A stretch of 64,000 nucleotides of DNA from Balaenoptera acutorostrata (GCF_949987535.1 NC_080065.1:37735239-37799238); one strand, 5' to 3'. Positions 45,313-58,722 are shown, counted from the stretch's first letter. Made by a program: numbers and translations. Notes: generated from the sequence alone by a model not told the origin.

Positions 45313-46624
45313 TAAAGATTGATGGTAGCATAATTTGATACCTGCTTGGGTTTTGTACCTCATGGGTTGCTGTTTCCAAGCTACAACTTATCTTCTCTCT
45401 AAAGCTGACCCCGGAGAGAATTGACTACTCCAACCGTTTTATTTACCACCCTATTCCCTGCACATGCATCTGTTAAGAATCACTTTATTTTGAGGAACTT
45501 GTTAATGGATACATGAATGGATGGATGGATGAATGGATGGATGGTCAGATTGATGCATACATGCATTTATGGATGACTAAGTGCTTCAAAATCTATAAAA
45601 CCTTGTTTGAGTAAAAGAAAAGGTTAGTACCAGGCAGCAAGAAACAGTGGATTTGGATTTAGTAATACAAGTCCACTATTCTTGTTCTTGGTCCCAAATA
45701 ATTTTTTCCTGGGTGAAAAATATACTGGTGAGAGTACTGATTCTAAGTAAACAACTGAGAGCTCCTCCTGAGTCATCCAGTCCCCCTCAGAACAGCCTGG
45801 AAGCATCATATTGACGTCCAGATCTCTCACATGAACAGGCAGATAACAGCACCTGCCCTGCGCCTGTCTCACAGGGACACTGAGCATATTAACTAATAAT
45901 GACTATGAATTGCTTTTGAGGGTCTGGGGGATGGCTGCTATGTAGGCATAGGACATATTAATTTAAAAGACCAAACATTTGGCAGTGTTTAAAATAAACC
46001 TCACCAACTTTGCCAAGGTCAGACAGGAGCAGAGGAGCTATCTTTCCCTTAAACAGGAATCAAAAATGATCTACATTCTGTGTCTGATTCATTCCTAACA
46101 AAATTTGTGTGTGTGGCTCATAGGACTCTTTCCTTTAAAATGTGAAAGGCAATGTCACACTGAGAACCTGTGTGAAGGAGATAAACAGGTGAAGAGAGAT
46201 AAAAATATACTATTAAATTATCAGAATAGAACCTTTTCTAGCATAATGTAGTAGGAGAGAAAAGTAAAGTGTCCTGCTAGGTACTTATGACCATTTTCAA
46301 AGACAATAACATAAAATTGAACTATATTTAACTATATTTCAGCTTCCCTACCTTTAAACCTGGCAAAATGAAACTCACCTCCCAGAGGTGTTGGGAAGAT
46401 AACATGGCCTGATATAGAGAGGACTGCTTTGGAGGCGGATGTTTATCAAACGATACCTCTGGTTTTATGTCTCATTTGTTAACATTTCGCTCTGATAGAA
46501 AACTGTCTTCAGCATGATACTAATGGCCCCTTGAATGCACAGAGTATATTACAGTTTATGAAGAGCTCTTACGAACCTATTTCTGATTTGTCTAAACTGT
46601 AATGCTTTAAAGTGAATGTTAGCA
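45313..46624. other. Mostly unique sequence, no gene seen
   Basis: Holds only the ATGG repeat annotated separately. No exon is recognised. Confidence 0.4.
45506..45544. repeat. (GGAT)n microsatellite, imperfect
   Basis: About eight GGAT/GAAT units, with related TGCATACATGCATT text just after it. Confidence 0.85.
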
Positions 46625-46765
46625 TTTCCATTTCATACATAAGAAAAGTGACAGAAAAGTTTAGTGAATAGCTCGAGGTCATGGTTAATAAGTGGCAAAG
46701 CTGAAACTTCCACCCAGAACTTTTGACTGACCTTCAAAGTCAACTGCTCTTCCTACCACAACATA
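46625..46765 (-). mobile_element. MIR SINE
   Basis: Reversed MIR blocks: TTTCATACATAAGAAAAGTG, AGCTCGAGGTCATGGTTAAT, AAGTGGCAAAGCTGAAACTT, ACTGCTCTTCCTACCACAAC. Confidence 0.75.
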
Positions 46766-46780
46766 GTGTAATAGATAATA

Positions 46781-46822
46781 GGGAGGGAAGGAAAGAGAGA
46801 GAAAGAGAAAGAGAGAGAGAGA
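46781..46822. repeat. Purine-rich (GA)n tract
   Basis: Forty-two purines in a row, with a (GA)n core on the right, immediately after a MIR. Confidence 0.9.
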
Positions 46823-47024
46823 ATTTCCTAAAATTTCATAAACATACATTTACCTAGAACAATACTGCTAAGTTCCAGATTGGGTGATTCTAAATCCAGC
46901 TTATTTAGGAGATCATTTCAATTCTCAACTTTGATACTAATTAGAAAAAAATCTAAAAATAATATTATCTTGCTAACCAGGTAATTCTACACAAAGTCTT
47001 ATAAAAGTTCTCATGCAATCCTGA
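46823..47024. other. Unique AT-rich sequence
   Basis: Nothing recognised. Confidence 0.4.
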
Positions 47025-47215
47025 AGTCTTAGAGCTAGAAGTGATTTTAATAATCAGCATGTCCAATTCCTTCATTTTACAGATGTGGAAAATGAGGTTA
47101 AATGATATCAAATGATTTGCCCAAGGAGGTTGCCAGTTAAGGAAAGAGCAGGTCTAGAACCAAATCTCTGAGTTTTCAATCCTTCCTTCAATCTACTTCC
47201 CCACAGTACCTCTCT
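47025..47215 (-). mobile_element. MIR SINE
   Basis: Reversed MIR blocks: CCTTCATTTTACAGATGTGG, GAAAATGAGGTTAAATGATA, TTTGCCCAAGGAGGTTGCCA, GAGCAGGTCTAGAACCAAAT. Confidence 0.8.
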
Positions 47216-48059
47216 CAACTTGTATTCTGGTAGATTGTGAGAGAGGAGAGGTATAGAAGGAAACCTATACAACCGTATGTTACAAATTACCAAAGCATCA
47301 GCAACAAAAATATCTAGGTTGGACTGTATTCCTCTCTACTGGGGAGGAATTGTCCCTAATCACTCTGTATTCTGCATGGTAAGCCTGGGGCAGGAGCAGG
47401 AAAATGATATCATCAGAAGGCCCCTCTCTTTCTCATTTGAATTTTTGACCTCTACGAGGGCTGCCATCCTCCAGTGCTGGGGGGCTCAAGATCCACATCA
47501 CATTTAGAGAATGAAGTGCCTTTGGGAAAAATAAGAAAAGGTACCCCTTCCTCAAGACTCTTTCCTGCATCTTCTGGAAAATTGTCGAAATAAATATAAA
47601 ATCTATGTGCATGATGGGAGCCCTGGAGTTGTGCAATTTATAGTGTGCACAGTCACACACAGTGGCCCTGTGCTCAGGAAAGTGCTTCTTCCTTAAGCTG
47701 ACCCATGATTCTCTTCAGGTCCATCTCATTCAGGAGCTCCTAGTCCTACTAGTGACCCTAACCTAGTCTTAACTTTGCTTAAGAGGTAAATGTCTTTTTC
47801 TTTCTGAGAGTGATCTGTAGCCTCTCTTCTCGCTCAATCTTATCTAGTTGGTCATTACATTAAAATTTCATCAAAAACACACGTAATGCGTGAAAGAAAA
47901 AAATCATTGTTATCAGGCAATTCTAGGTAGTAAAGAAGCCAAGTAATTCCATAAGTGTATGTGGCATTCAGAGGTCCAAGCAAGCCAAGCACTCAGTTGA
48001 TAAGTTAGGCTTAGTCTTGAGGTTTTTCTCCTCTTTATAGATACCCATCTAACTAGGGG
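47216..48059. other. Unique sequence, no gene seen
   Basis: No repeat or exon recognised. Frames at 47277-47507 and 47433-47660 overlap on opposite strands and are unrecognised. Confidence 0.45.
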
Positions 48060-49040
48060 ATCCTGGATGTTCTTAAATACCATCCATAATAGGCAACTTC
48101 CATATTTTTATGTCCTGGACCAAATTCTCCCCTAAGCTACAGTCTCCTGTATAGTATTTCCTACTAAAAGTTTCTCTCCGTCTGTATAAAAAGCAATTCA
48201 AGCTTATTATGTCCAACACTGAATTTCCCCCCTTCAAATCTCCCTCATTCAATTTTTCTTTTCTCAGTAAATAGAAATTCCATTCTTCTAGTGTTTAAGC
48301 CAAAAAACTGGAAGTCATCTTTGACCCTTCTATTGACCTTCCACCACACACCCAATTCATCAGCAAATCCTATCAACTCTATTTCAAAATATGTCTAGAA
48401 TGTGACCACTTCGTAACACTTTTGTCCCTAACACCCTGCATAGCCATCCTGTCTCTCCATATTATTACAAGCGTTTCCTAATTTTATCTTTTTCCATCCT
48501 TCCTTGCTCTCCACAATTTATTCTTCACACAGCAGCAAGAACAATGCTTTGAAAAACATGTCACATCATGTCACTCCTCTGCTCAACACATAAAATAGCT
48601 CTCTATTTAATCAGAACGAATTCCAAGCCCTTAGCCCTGGTCTATAAGGGCCTGCAGGATCTGGTCCCCAGCACCTCTATATCTTGTCTTTATCATTGTC
48701 CCTTCACTCCAGTGTATTACATTCATACTTGCCTCCTTGCTGTTTCTTGAAGACATCAAGCCTGCTCCTTCAACCGGAATTTTGCAATTCAAATTTCTTC
48801 TGCCAGAATTTACTTCCTCCCAATCGAACGCTGATCGTGCTCCCTCATTTTTGATGGGATTCTGTTCAAGCGCACTTTTCAGAGAGGCCTTCCTTCACAC
48901 TTACATAAAAAGGCATCACACCTTCATCTCCACCTTCTTTCTAACCTCTTGCCAGGCTATGTTTTCCTTCATAGCATTTACCATCACTAAGCATTTTTTG
49001 TCTATTTGCTTATTGTCTGTTTGCATCCTGTATATTGGCA
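48060..49040 (+). mobile_element. L2 LINE copy
   Basis: Forward L2 blocks: CTGGAAGTCATCTTTGACCC (48309), CCCAATTCATCAGCAAATCC (48351), CACATCATGTCACTCCTCTG (48561), AGGGCCTGCAGGATCTGGTC (48647), TTTTCAGAGAGGCCTTCCTT (48876), CATAGCATTTACCATCACTA (48971). The 3' terminus is missing. The 108-residue frame at 48737-49063 is chance decay within it. Confidence 0.85.
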
Positions 49041-49249
49041 ATGTCCAATATTTGAGCTACTAGCCACACAGCTATATAAATTTACATAGGTATTAATTAA
49101 AATTAAATAAAATTAAAAATCCAGGCCCTCAGTCATATTACCCACATTTTTCCTGCTTAATAAGCCCAACAGGGTATGATTTAGGATGCCCTTCAAGCAT
49201 CCTAAATTTTATATGTAATTGGAGTCTCTAGGGTAGTTGAAAAATGAGA

Positions 49250-50905
49250 AGTGCCAAAAAAGAAACAATGGAATAAAATGTTCATATTTAATGTAAACTA
49301 TAAACCCCACAAGTTCAATAAGTTCTATGAACCTCAAGTACACGAAACATAAAGAAAACTATATCAAGGCACAACATAATCAAATTGCTTTAAAAAAGTG
49401 ATAAAGTAGAAATCCTAAAAGCAGCCAAAGAAAAAATATACATTATATACATAGAAACAAACATAATGAGAATCACTCCAGATTTGCCATTAGAAACAAT
49501 GGAAGCCAGAAGACAGGAGAACAATATTTTTAAGTACTGGAAGAAATTAAAAAAAAAAAAAACTATCAATACTGAACTCAAAAGTGAAGCTGAAAAGACT
49601 TTTATCAGCTATCTGAAAAAATTTATCACCAAAAAGCTGAAAGAATTTATGACCGAAAGACCTGTGTTACAAGAAATGTTAAAGGAAGCCATTCAAGAAG
49701 AAAGAAGATGATTCCAGATGTAAATCTGATCTGTAAAAGGAATAGAGAGCACTGAAAATGGTAATTCTATTTTTTTTAAAGAAAGATATTTTTCTTATTA
49801 GATCTCTTTAAAAAATAATTGCCCATTTAAAGCACAAATAATAACAATGTGTTGGGGAGTTTATAACATGTATATAAACAAATGTATGATAATCATAGGA
49901 GAACTATTGAAGTATTCTGTTGCAATGTTCTTATGCTGTATGTAAAATATCACATGAAGGTAAACTATGATAAGTTGAAGATATATACTGCAAACTAAAA
50001 CAAACACTAAGATAGCAAAGCAAAGAGTTATAGCTAATAAGCCAACAGAAAAGGTAAAGTAGAATCGTTTTAAAATTCTCAATTAATCCAAAAGAAGGCA
50101 AAAATAGGGAAAACAATGAAGATGGGGCAAATGGAAAACAAATAACAAAATAGTGTCTTTAAACTCAACCATATCAATAATTACATTAAATGTAAATGAA
50201 ACTACAAACCAATATCCTTTATGAACACAGATGCAAAAATTCTTAACAAGATGTTATCAAATCAAATCCAATAAGATATTAAAAAGACAACATATCATGA
50301 CCAAGTGAAATTTATCCTAGGGATGCAAGTTTGTTTCAACAAATAGAAAATATATCAGTGTTACTGAACATATTGTTAATAGACTAAAAAAATCAAGGAA
50401 GCACATGATCTTTATAGACACTATTTTGGAAAAACTTTGGAAGTTTCTTAAAAAGTTAAATATACCTACTTTATGACCCAGTTATTTTACTTCTAGGTAT
50501 GTAGTGGTAGCAAAATGAAATAACATGTTCATGCAGAGATTTTTCCACAAATGTTCATAGCCCTGTTATTTGGAATAGTCAAAAACTGGAAACAAATGTC
50601 CATCATCAGATGACTGGGAAATAAATTGTGGTATATGCTTACAATGGAATACAGTTCAGCAACAAAAGGGAAATGAAATATTGATACAAGCGACTGATTG
50701 TTACAATATAGATGAATCTCAAAAATATTATCCTGTGTTAAAGAAGCCAGAGAGCAATGAGTACATACTATGTGATTCCTTTATATAAAATTCTAGAAAG
50801 TACAAAACTAACTAATACTAACAGAGAGTAGATCCATGGTTGTCTAGGGATGTCAAGGTAGCTAAGGATGGGAGGGAGTGATTAAAAAATAACTCAGGGT
50901 GCAAT
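49250..50905 (+). mobile_element. Old L1 with large internal deletions
   Basis: The left part (to about 49715) is the decayed C-terminal end of an old ORF1, with readable RITPDLPLETMEARRQENN and RPVLQEMLKEAIQEERR in the frame at 49466-49711. Inter-ORF text follows to about 50190, where ORF2 would start (ACATTAAATGTAAATGAAAC). At about 50200 it jumps to the reverse-transcriptase start (ACACAGATGCAAAAATTCTT) and at about 50425 to the C-terminal region (TATGACCCAGTTATTTTACT, TATTTGGAATAGTCAAAAAC). The endonuclease and catalytic core are missing. Confidence 0.8.
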
Positions 50906-53592
50906 AAATTGGTTACAAGTTTCCTCAAGATATCCAAAATCCTCAGAGTACTTAAAATGCCACTTAACTGGCAAACTTTCATTTACATGTGAAATTTTTA
51001 AGTCTAATGAATATCTAATTTACCAGGAATTTCTCAATTTTTCAACCAGAATAATATTTCCAAAAATCAAAATTTGTCCTCTGATGTGTTGGTGAAACTA
51101 ATAATTTGGTGTTCAAAGTGTCCATGAGAATAAACTCTACCATGAGACTAGTTTATACCTTGACTGTGGAAAATCTGATCCAATGGGAACAAATAGTTTC
51201 CTCTCTCACTGAAATAAAATAGGAGAGAAAGATACAGAGAAACAGAGGCACAGAGAGACAGAGACAAACCTCATAGGTGGAGAAAAAAGACTTAGTTCAT
51301 AAGTACATGTTAACTATTAACAAATATATTTTATTCTGTAGAATTTTAATATCAGAAGGGTTAACATGATAAAAACTTTTTCTCTAAAGTTTTGCTAAAT
51401 CCAATCTTCATCAGAATGAAAGTTTTGGTTTGAAGTTGACATTTTGAAGTCATATTTGGATACATATTTTTATGTGAAGAATTCAGTCAAATACTGTGAT
51501 GATACAGTGGCAAGATTATCTGACATTGTGCATTTAGTTTGTTTTTGTTTTGTTTTTTAAAATCCTGAAATGGAAAAAATAGAGAAAAGCAGTGAAGCTG
51601 AAAATGGATTCATATATTACACAATCACTGATAACTCATCAAATTTGAGCGGCTAAGGCTAAAATACTGCTCTCAGAATATGGGCTGAGAACTCCTGCAT
51701 CACAATTGTCTAGGTTCTTATTAAAAATGATTCCTGGACTTCCTCCAGATCTCCTGAGAGTAAGTCCAGAGACAAGTCCTAAGGTTTTAACCCAATACTC
51801 CATGTAATGTTTCATGCTGGATATTTTGAGAACTTCCGGACTTAATATTGGAATGGAGGCCAGGAAGTAGGTAGCAAAAAGAAAAGAACTGAGAGAAAAT
51901 GTCCTATAACTAGGCAAAAGAAAAATCAGATGAAGGTAGGTGAAGGACCCTTCTCCACAACCCAGGGAGTCTATTTTAAAAGGGCTATCAAGCTGGTTTT
52001 TAAAAATTCCCCAGAGCCTCCCAAAAACACAGTTCTCAAACACTAGTTGTTGGATTACTGTCTCTGCTCTGTGGGTGCATGGTGTTTAGTGTCCTTCTAT
52101 AGAAGCGAGGCGTCTGAAAGAGCAGTCTCCATACTGGGGAGGATAAGCAGCTTCACAGGGTGACCGCAGGGCACCTTTGTGTTCAGAGCACCCTGAGTGG
52201 GATGAACAGGGGTGGGGATGGTAATACTGCCACTGGGAACTAGCAAGAGGTCATGCAAGGATTAGTCTGGAGAGAGAAATGCTAGAAAAGACCTTCTCCA
52301 ACAGGATAGTCAGATTCCTGCGCTCTAGGCTGGCCCATTTCAGGGGGATCTGGACCACTTTTTACTCGTTCTCTGACATTTTGTTCGTATCTACAAATAC
52401 CACTGTAAGTGACTGTGCATGGGAAAAGGACAGACAGACAGATAAGAAGGTCTTCCCCACTGGAGACGCCACTGTTTATTGCCAACTAACACACATTTGC
52501 TCGAATCTCCAGAATTCAAGTGATCTTTCCTGCTCCTCTCCTTGCGGTCCCCACGCTGGCTACCCTGCCTCAGGCTACTTCAGGCAGACACCTCTCCCCG
52601 GATGCCGTCTTCCTGCCCCCCGCAGATAGTGGTTTCCAGAGACTAATAAACATAAATTCCCTTGTAACTCATTTCTCTTCTTTCTGCTTGAGAGAGTGAA
52701 GATATAAAGCAGGCACATTTAAAAAAAAAAAAAAAAGCCTGTTTTCATGCTCCGTGCTTGCACTGTGTGGGCAGGGCTGATAACTGTTAACTTGTTCTGG
52801 GAGTGTTGCCCTTGTGATGGCGGGGGAGGAAGCGGCGAGCCAAACAACACCTGATTATGTTAGGAGATGATGAGGCACGGTAAGAATGGTGGATGAACTC
52901 CATAAACTACAGCCTCCTTCCCTGGGAACTAGGACACGCGTTGAAAGTGGAAAGGTCAGACTCCAAAGAGACTTTTCCTCTCTCTTACAGAGGTCCTTCC
53001 TCTCCCCCTGACTTAACATCTCCATCCTAGAGAGGGCCTGAAGGCACAATCATTGCAGAATTTGAATATTCACTGCTATCTCCAGGCTGCATTATATCTC
53101 CTCAAGGCTAAGAGTGAGAGAAATTCTTAGCAAGAAAGAGATATGGAGGCAACCCAGAGAGAGTCCTTTAATCTTTCGGAAGGCCTTCAGTCCCATTTGT
53201 TGTCCTACTTCTAAACAAGTAAAAACTGTCCAGAGAACCCATCTCCTCCACTTCTTTTCTTCTTCTTTCTCCTCTTCCTCATTCTCCTCTTTTTCCTGTT
53301 CCTTCCTCAGAGCCCCAGTGGCAGAGGATTATTTCTTGGTTTTAGCACAAGGGGCAGAACACTCTCAGGTCCTTTTGACACACTTTGTGCCCTGTCTGCC
53401 CAACTGCAGCTGGTTCCTGCCATAAGCTTCAGAATATCTGAAAGAAGAGGCTCCACCAGGACTGAGACCCTGCACAACAGGTTAGGAATTTCCTTCTTGT
53501 ACTAGAATGTGCCTACATCTAGGACTCAAGACAGAAACAGGTAAGTATGAATAAAAGAAGTTAACAAAGTTCAGTGGAAATCTACAGGTTGG
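50906..53592. other. Unique sequence, no gene proven
   Basis: About 2.7 kb. The part at 51655-51835 weakly resembles MER5 text. From about 52050 to 53480 the sequence is GC-richer, with a poly-A run near 52720. Frames of 103-134 residues occur (51639-52043 minus, 52279-52629 plus, 53114-53425 plus), but I recognise none of them and see no clear splice or promoter context. Confidence 0.4.
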
Positions 53593-54110
53593 TTCCTATA
53601 TTAGTTAGGGGTCCTCAGAGAAACAGAACTAATAGGACTGGGGGGAAGATAGAGACAGAGGCAGTGATTGATTATAAGAAATTGGTTGATGCAGTTATGG
53701 AGGCTGACCAGTCCCAAGATCTGCAGGGTGGGTTGGCAAGCTGGAGACCCAGGAGAGGCAATGGTACAGTTGCAGCCAGAAGGCTAGCAGATTGGAAACC
53801 CGGGAAGAGCTGAAGTTACACTTCAAGTCCGAATGAAGGGAAAAGTCAATATCCCAGTTCAAAGGCAGTTTAGCAGGAGGAATTCTCTCTTACTTGGCAG
53901 TAGGTTAGTCTCTTTTTTCTATCCAGGCCTTCAACCGATTGGATGAAGACTACCCACATTAGGGCAGGCAACCTACTTTACGCAATCTATCAATTTAAAT
54001 GTTAATCTCATACAGAAACACCCTCAGAGACATACCCAGAATAATAGTTGGTCAAATAACTGGGCAACCCATAGCCCAGTTAAGTTTACACATAAAATTA
54101 ACCATCACAG
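53593..54110. mobile_element. Old LTR-like dispersed repeat, unassigned
   Basis: Recognisable repeat text: CTATATTAGTTAGGGGTCCT, CAGAGAAACAGAACTAATAG, TTATGGAGGCTGACCAGTCC, CCAAGATCTGCAGGGTGGGT, GGCCTTCAACCGATTGGATG, ATGTTAATCTCATACAGAAA, and a terminal AAAATTAACCATCACA. The approximate TG...CA ends would fit an LTR, but the family is uncertain. The 79-residue frame inside is not a gene. Confidence 0.6.
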
Positions 54111-54677
54111 TTTCTGACAGCTAAGTGCTCATAAATCTGACTCCTATGAAATATAATAATAAGTGCACCATTAGGGAAGGTTACAGCAACCTTATTCTTT
54201 ATCATTATGAAATGCTATCTCAGGAGCTGTTCACTGGAGTTTGAAGAAAAATAGTTGTGTGACACACTATTGATCAGAGGTCATATTCACAGTGGTATCA
54301 CTTTAGTGAGAGGAATATTGGTTAAATGGTAAAAAGGCTCCCAACCATAACATAAATGGGAATGATGGGCTTAGTCCCTTCCTGGAAATATTTGGAATTC
54401 AGCAGTTTTGCTATTAGAATATCTTTCTAACTTCCAGAGATCCCAGAAGCCTCCAAAGGCAAGGAATGGAGTAATAGACCCATCTTTCCATTTAATTCTT
54501 TTATTCCATGGCTCCTAATTGGTTATATTAAACTCGGACTATACCTCAGCTCAGAGCTATGATTAGTTTCACAGATTGTTCTGTAGTAAAAGTCCTCAGG
54601 ACTCTCCTATTAATGGTCCCTTATGCGGAATACTGATCTTCATGTGACACTGCTTGCATCCTGACAAATACCAAATT
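54111..54677. other. Unique sequence, no gene seen
   Basis: No repeat or exon recognised up to the target-site duplication of the second long L1. Confidence 0.4.
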
Positions 54678-54691
54678 TATGGCTTTTATTT
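54678..54691. repeat. Left target-site duplication of the 5.1-kb L1
   Basis: The 14-mer TATGGCTTTTATTT recurs exactly at 59747-59760. Confidence 0.92.
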
Positions 54692-54932
54692 ATGTATTTG
54701 TTTATTTTAATTCTTATTTATTTTTTTCTTGAATTTTTGAATTTTATTTTATTTTTTTATACAGCAGGTTCTTATTAGTTATCCATTTTATACATATTAG
54801 TGTATACATGTCAATCCCAATCTCCCAATTCATCAAACCACCACCACCACGCCCCCGCCACTTTCCCCCCTTGGTGTCCATAAGTTTCTTCTCTACATCT
54901 GTGTCTCCATTTCTGCCCTGCAAACCATTTTT

Positions 54933-57900
54933 CTAGGTTCCACATATATGTGTTAACATATGATATTTGTTTTTCTCTTTCTGACTTATTTCACTCTGTA
55001 TGACAGTCTCTAGATCCATCCACGTCTCTACAAATGACCCAAATTTGTTCCTTTTTATGGTTGAGTAATATTCCATTATCTATATGTACCACATCTTTAT
55101 CCACTCGTCTGTCAATGGGCATTTACGTTGCTTCCATGACCTGGCTATTGTAAATAGTGCTGCAATGAACATTGGGGTGCATGTGTCTTTTTGAATTATG
55201 GTTTATTCTGGGTATATGCCCAGTAGTGGGATTGCTGGGTCATATAGTAATTCTATTCTTAGTTTTTTAAGGAACCTCCATACTGTTCACCATAGTGGCT
55301 GTATCAATTTACATTCCCACCAGCAGTTCAAGAGGGTTCCCTTTTCTCCACACCCTCTGCAGCATTTGTTGTTTGTAGATTTTCTGATGATGCCCATTCT
55401 AACAGGGGGGAGGAGATACCTCATTGTAGTTTTGATTTGCATTTCTCTAATAATTAGTGATGCTGAGCAGCTTTTCATGTGCTTCTTGGCCATCTGTATG
55501 TCTTCTTTGGAGAAATGTCTATTTAGGTCTCTGCCCATTGTTTGATTGGGTTGTTTGTTTTTTTAATATTGAGCTGCATGAGCTGTTTAAATATTTTGGA
55601 GATTAATCCTTTGTCCATTGATTCATTTGCAAATATTTTCTTCCATTCACAGGGTTGTATTTTAATCTTGTTTGTACCTTCCATTGCTGTGCAAAAGCTT
55701 TTAAGTTGCATTAGGTCCCATTTGTTTGTTTTTGTTTTTATTTCCATTACTCTAGGAGGTGGATCAAAAAAGATCTTGCTGTGGTTCACGTCAAAGAGTG
55801 TTCTTCCTATGTTTTCCTCTAAGAGTTTTACAGTGTCCGGTTTTACATTTAGGCCTCTAATCCATTTTGAGTTTATCTTTGTGTATGGTGTTAGGGAGTG
55901 TTCTAATTTCATTCTTTTACATGTACCTGTCCAGTTTTCCCAGCACCACTTATTGAAGAGACTGTCTTCTCTCCATTGTATATCCTTGCCTCCTTTCTCA
56001 TAGATTAATTGACCATAGGTGCGTGGGTTTATCTCTGGGCTTTCTATCCTGTTCCATTGATCTTTATTTTTGTTTTTGTCAGTACTATACTGTCTTAATT
56101 ACTGTAGCTTTGTAGTATAGTCTGAAGTCAGGGAGTATGATCCCTCCAGCTCCATTTTTTCACCTCAAGACTGCTTTGGCTCTTCAGGGTCTTTTGTGTC
56201 TCCATACAAATTTTAAGATTTTTTGTTCTAGTTCTGTAAAAAATGCCACTGGTAGTTTGATAGGGATTGCATTGAATCTGTAGATTGCTTTGGGTAGTAT
56301 AGTCATTTTCACAATATTGATGCTTCTAATCCAAGAACATGGTATATCTCTCCATCTGTTTGTATTGTCTTTGATTTCTTTCATCAGTAGCTAAACGTTT
56401 TCTGAGTACAGGTCTTTTACCTCCTTAGGTACTTTTATTCCTGGGTATTTTATTTTTTCGTTGCAATGGTGAATGGGATTGTTTCCTTAATTTCTCTTTC
56501 TGATATTTCATTGTTAGTCTATTGGAATGCAAGAGATTTCTGTGCATAAATTTTGTATCCTGCAACTTTACCAAATTCATTGATTAGCTCTAGCAGTTTT
56601 CTGGTGACATCTTTAGGATTATCTATGAATAGTGTCATGTCATCTGCAAACACTGACAGTTTTATTTCTTCTTTTCCAGTTTGTATTCCTTTTATTTCTT
56701 TTTCTTCTCTGATTGCTGTGGCTTCGACTTCCAAAGCTATGTTGAATAATAGGGGCGAGAGTGGACATCCTTGTCTTGTTCCTGATCTTAGGAACATTGA
56801 GAAGGATGTTTACTGTGGGTTTGTCGTATATGGCCTTTATTATGTTGAGGTAGGTTCTCTCTATGCCCACTTTCTGGAGAGTTTTTACCATAAATAGGTG
56901 TTTAATTTTGTCAAAAGCTTTTTCTGCATATATTGAGATGATCATATGGTTCTTATTCTTCATTTTGTTAATATAGTGTATCACATTGATTTATTTGCAT
57001 ATATTGAAAAATCCTTGCATCCCAGGGATAAATCCCACTAGATCATGGTATAAGATCCTTTTAATATGTTTTTGGATTCTGTTTGCTACTATTTTGTTGA
57101 GGATTTTTGTGTCTATATTCATCACTGATATTGTTCTGTAATTTTCTTTTTTTGTAGCATCTGTTTCTGGTTTTGGTATCAGGGTGTTGGTGACCTCATA
57201 GAATGAGTTTGGGAGTGTCCCTTCCTCTGCAATTTTTTGGAAGAGTTTGAGAAGGATAGGCGTTAGCTCTTCTCTAAACGTTTGATACAATTCACCTGTG
57301 AAGCCATCTGGCCCTGGACTTTTGTTTTGGGGAAGATTTTTAATCACAGTTTCAATTTCATTACTTGTAATTGTTCTGTTCATACTTTCTATTTCTTCCT
57401 GGTTCAGTCTTAGAAGGTTATACCTTTATAAGAATTTGTCCATTTTTTCCAGGTTGTCCATTTTATTGGCATAGAGTTGCTTCTAGTAGTCTCTTCTGAT
57501 GCTTTGTATTTCTGCAGTGTCCATTGTAACGTCTCCTTTTTCATTTCTAATTGTATTGATTTGAGTCCTCTCCCTCTTTTTCTTGATGAGTCTGGCTAAA
57601 AGTTTATCAGTTTTGTTTATCTTCTCAAAGAACCAGCTTTTAATTTTATTGATCTTTCCTATTGTTTTCTTTGTATCTATTTCATTTATTTCTTCCCTGA
57701 TCTTTATGATTTCTTTCTTCTACCAGCTTTGGGTTTTGTTTGTTCTTCTTTCTCTAGTTCCTTTAGGTGTAAGGTTAGAATATGTATTTGAGATTTTTCT
57801 TGTTTCTTGAGGTAGGATTGTTTTGCTATATACTTCCCTCTTAGAACTGCTTTTGCTGCATCCCATAGGTTTTGGATCATCAGGTTTTCATTGTCATTTG

Positions 57901-58722
57901 TCTCTAGGTATTTTTTGAGTTCCTCTTTGATTTCTACAGTGACCTCTTGGTTATTTAGTAAAGTATTGTTTAGTCTCCATGTGTTTGTGTTTTTTACGTT
58001 TTTTCCCCCTTGTAATTTATTTCTAACCTCATACTGTTGTGTTCGGAAGAGTTGCTTGATATGATTTCAATTTCTTAAATTTACCAAGGCTTGATTTGTG
58101 ACCCAAGATGTGATCTATCCTGGAGAATGTTCCATGTGCACTTGAGAAGAAAGTGTAATCTGCTGTTTTTGGATGGAATGTCCTATAAATATCAATTAAA
58201 TCTATCTGGTCTATTGTGTCATTTAAAGCTTGTGTTTCCTTATTAATTTTCTGTCTGGATGATCTGTCCATTGGTGTAAGTGAGGTGTTAAAGTCCCCCA
58301 CTATTATTGTGTTACTGTGGATTTCCTCTTATAGCTGTTAGCGGTTGCCTTATGTATTGAGGTGCTCCTGTGTTGGGTGCATATATATTTATAATTGTTA
58401 TATCTTCTTCTTGGATTGATCCCTTGATTATTATGTAGTGTCCTTCCTTGTCTCTTGTAACATTCTTTATTTTAAAGTCTATTTTATCTGATATGAGTAT
58501 TGCTACTCCAGATTTCTTTTGATTTCCATTTGCATGGTATATCTTTTTCCATCCCCTCACTTTCATTCTGTATGTGTCCCTAGGTCTGAAGTGGGTCTCT
58601 TGTAGACAGCATACATATGGGTCTTGTTTTTGTACCCATTCAGTGAGCCTGTGTCTTTTGGTTGGAGCATTTAATCCATTCACATTTAAGGTAATTATCG
58701 ATATGTATGTTCCTATTACCAT
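54933..58722 (-). pseudogene. L1 ORF2 endonuclease/reverse transcriptase (broken)
   Basis: The start is MVIGTYISIITLNVNGLNAP at 58722, 59 bases beyond the end of ORF1. The first 136 codons stay open and hold the endonuclease N-terminus (LQETHFRPRDTYRMKVRGW, INIYAPNTGAPQYIRQPL). A frameshift separates the next part, which keeps the intact GDFN motif, HGTFSRIDHILGHKSS and IDLIDIYRTFHP (58029-58301). Reverse-transcriptase blocks follow: [20 protein letters not shown] (56991-57383), [20 protein letters not shown], and [20 protein letters not shown] (56519-56797). The C-terminal parts are at 56184-56384, 55523-55912 and 55287-55538. The total length is normal but frameshifts make it non-functional. 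Confidence 0.92.

Noticed and set aside
45506..45544. Possible CRISPR-like or satellite array
   Set aside because: It is a simple GGAT microsatellite with no spacers; CRISPR arrays are not expected in a mammalian genome.
51639..52043. 134-residue minus-strand frame
   Set aside because: No recognisable domain, partly overlapping MER5-like text, and no splice or promoter context.
55542..56003. 153-residue plus-strand frame
   Set aside because: It is antisense to the ORF2 C-terminal region of the L1 at 54692-59746; the same shadow appears at 2793-3065 and 19493-19681 in other copies.
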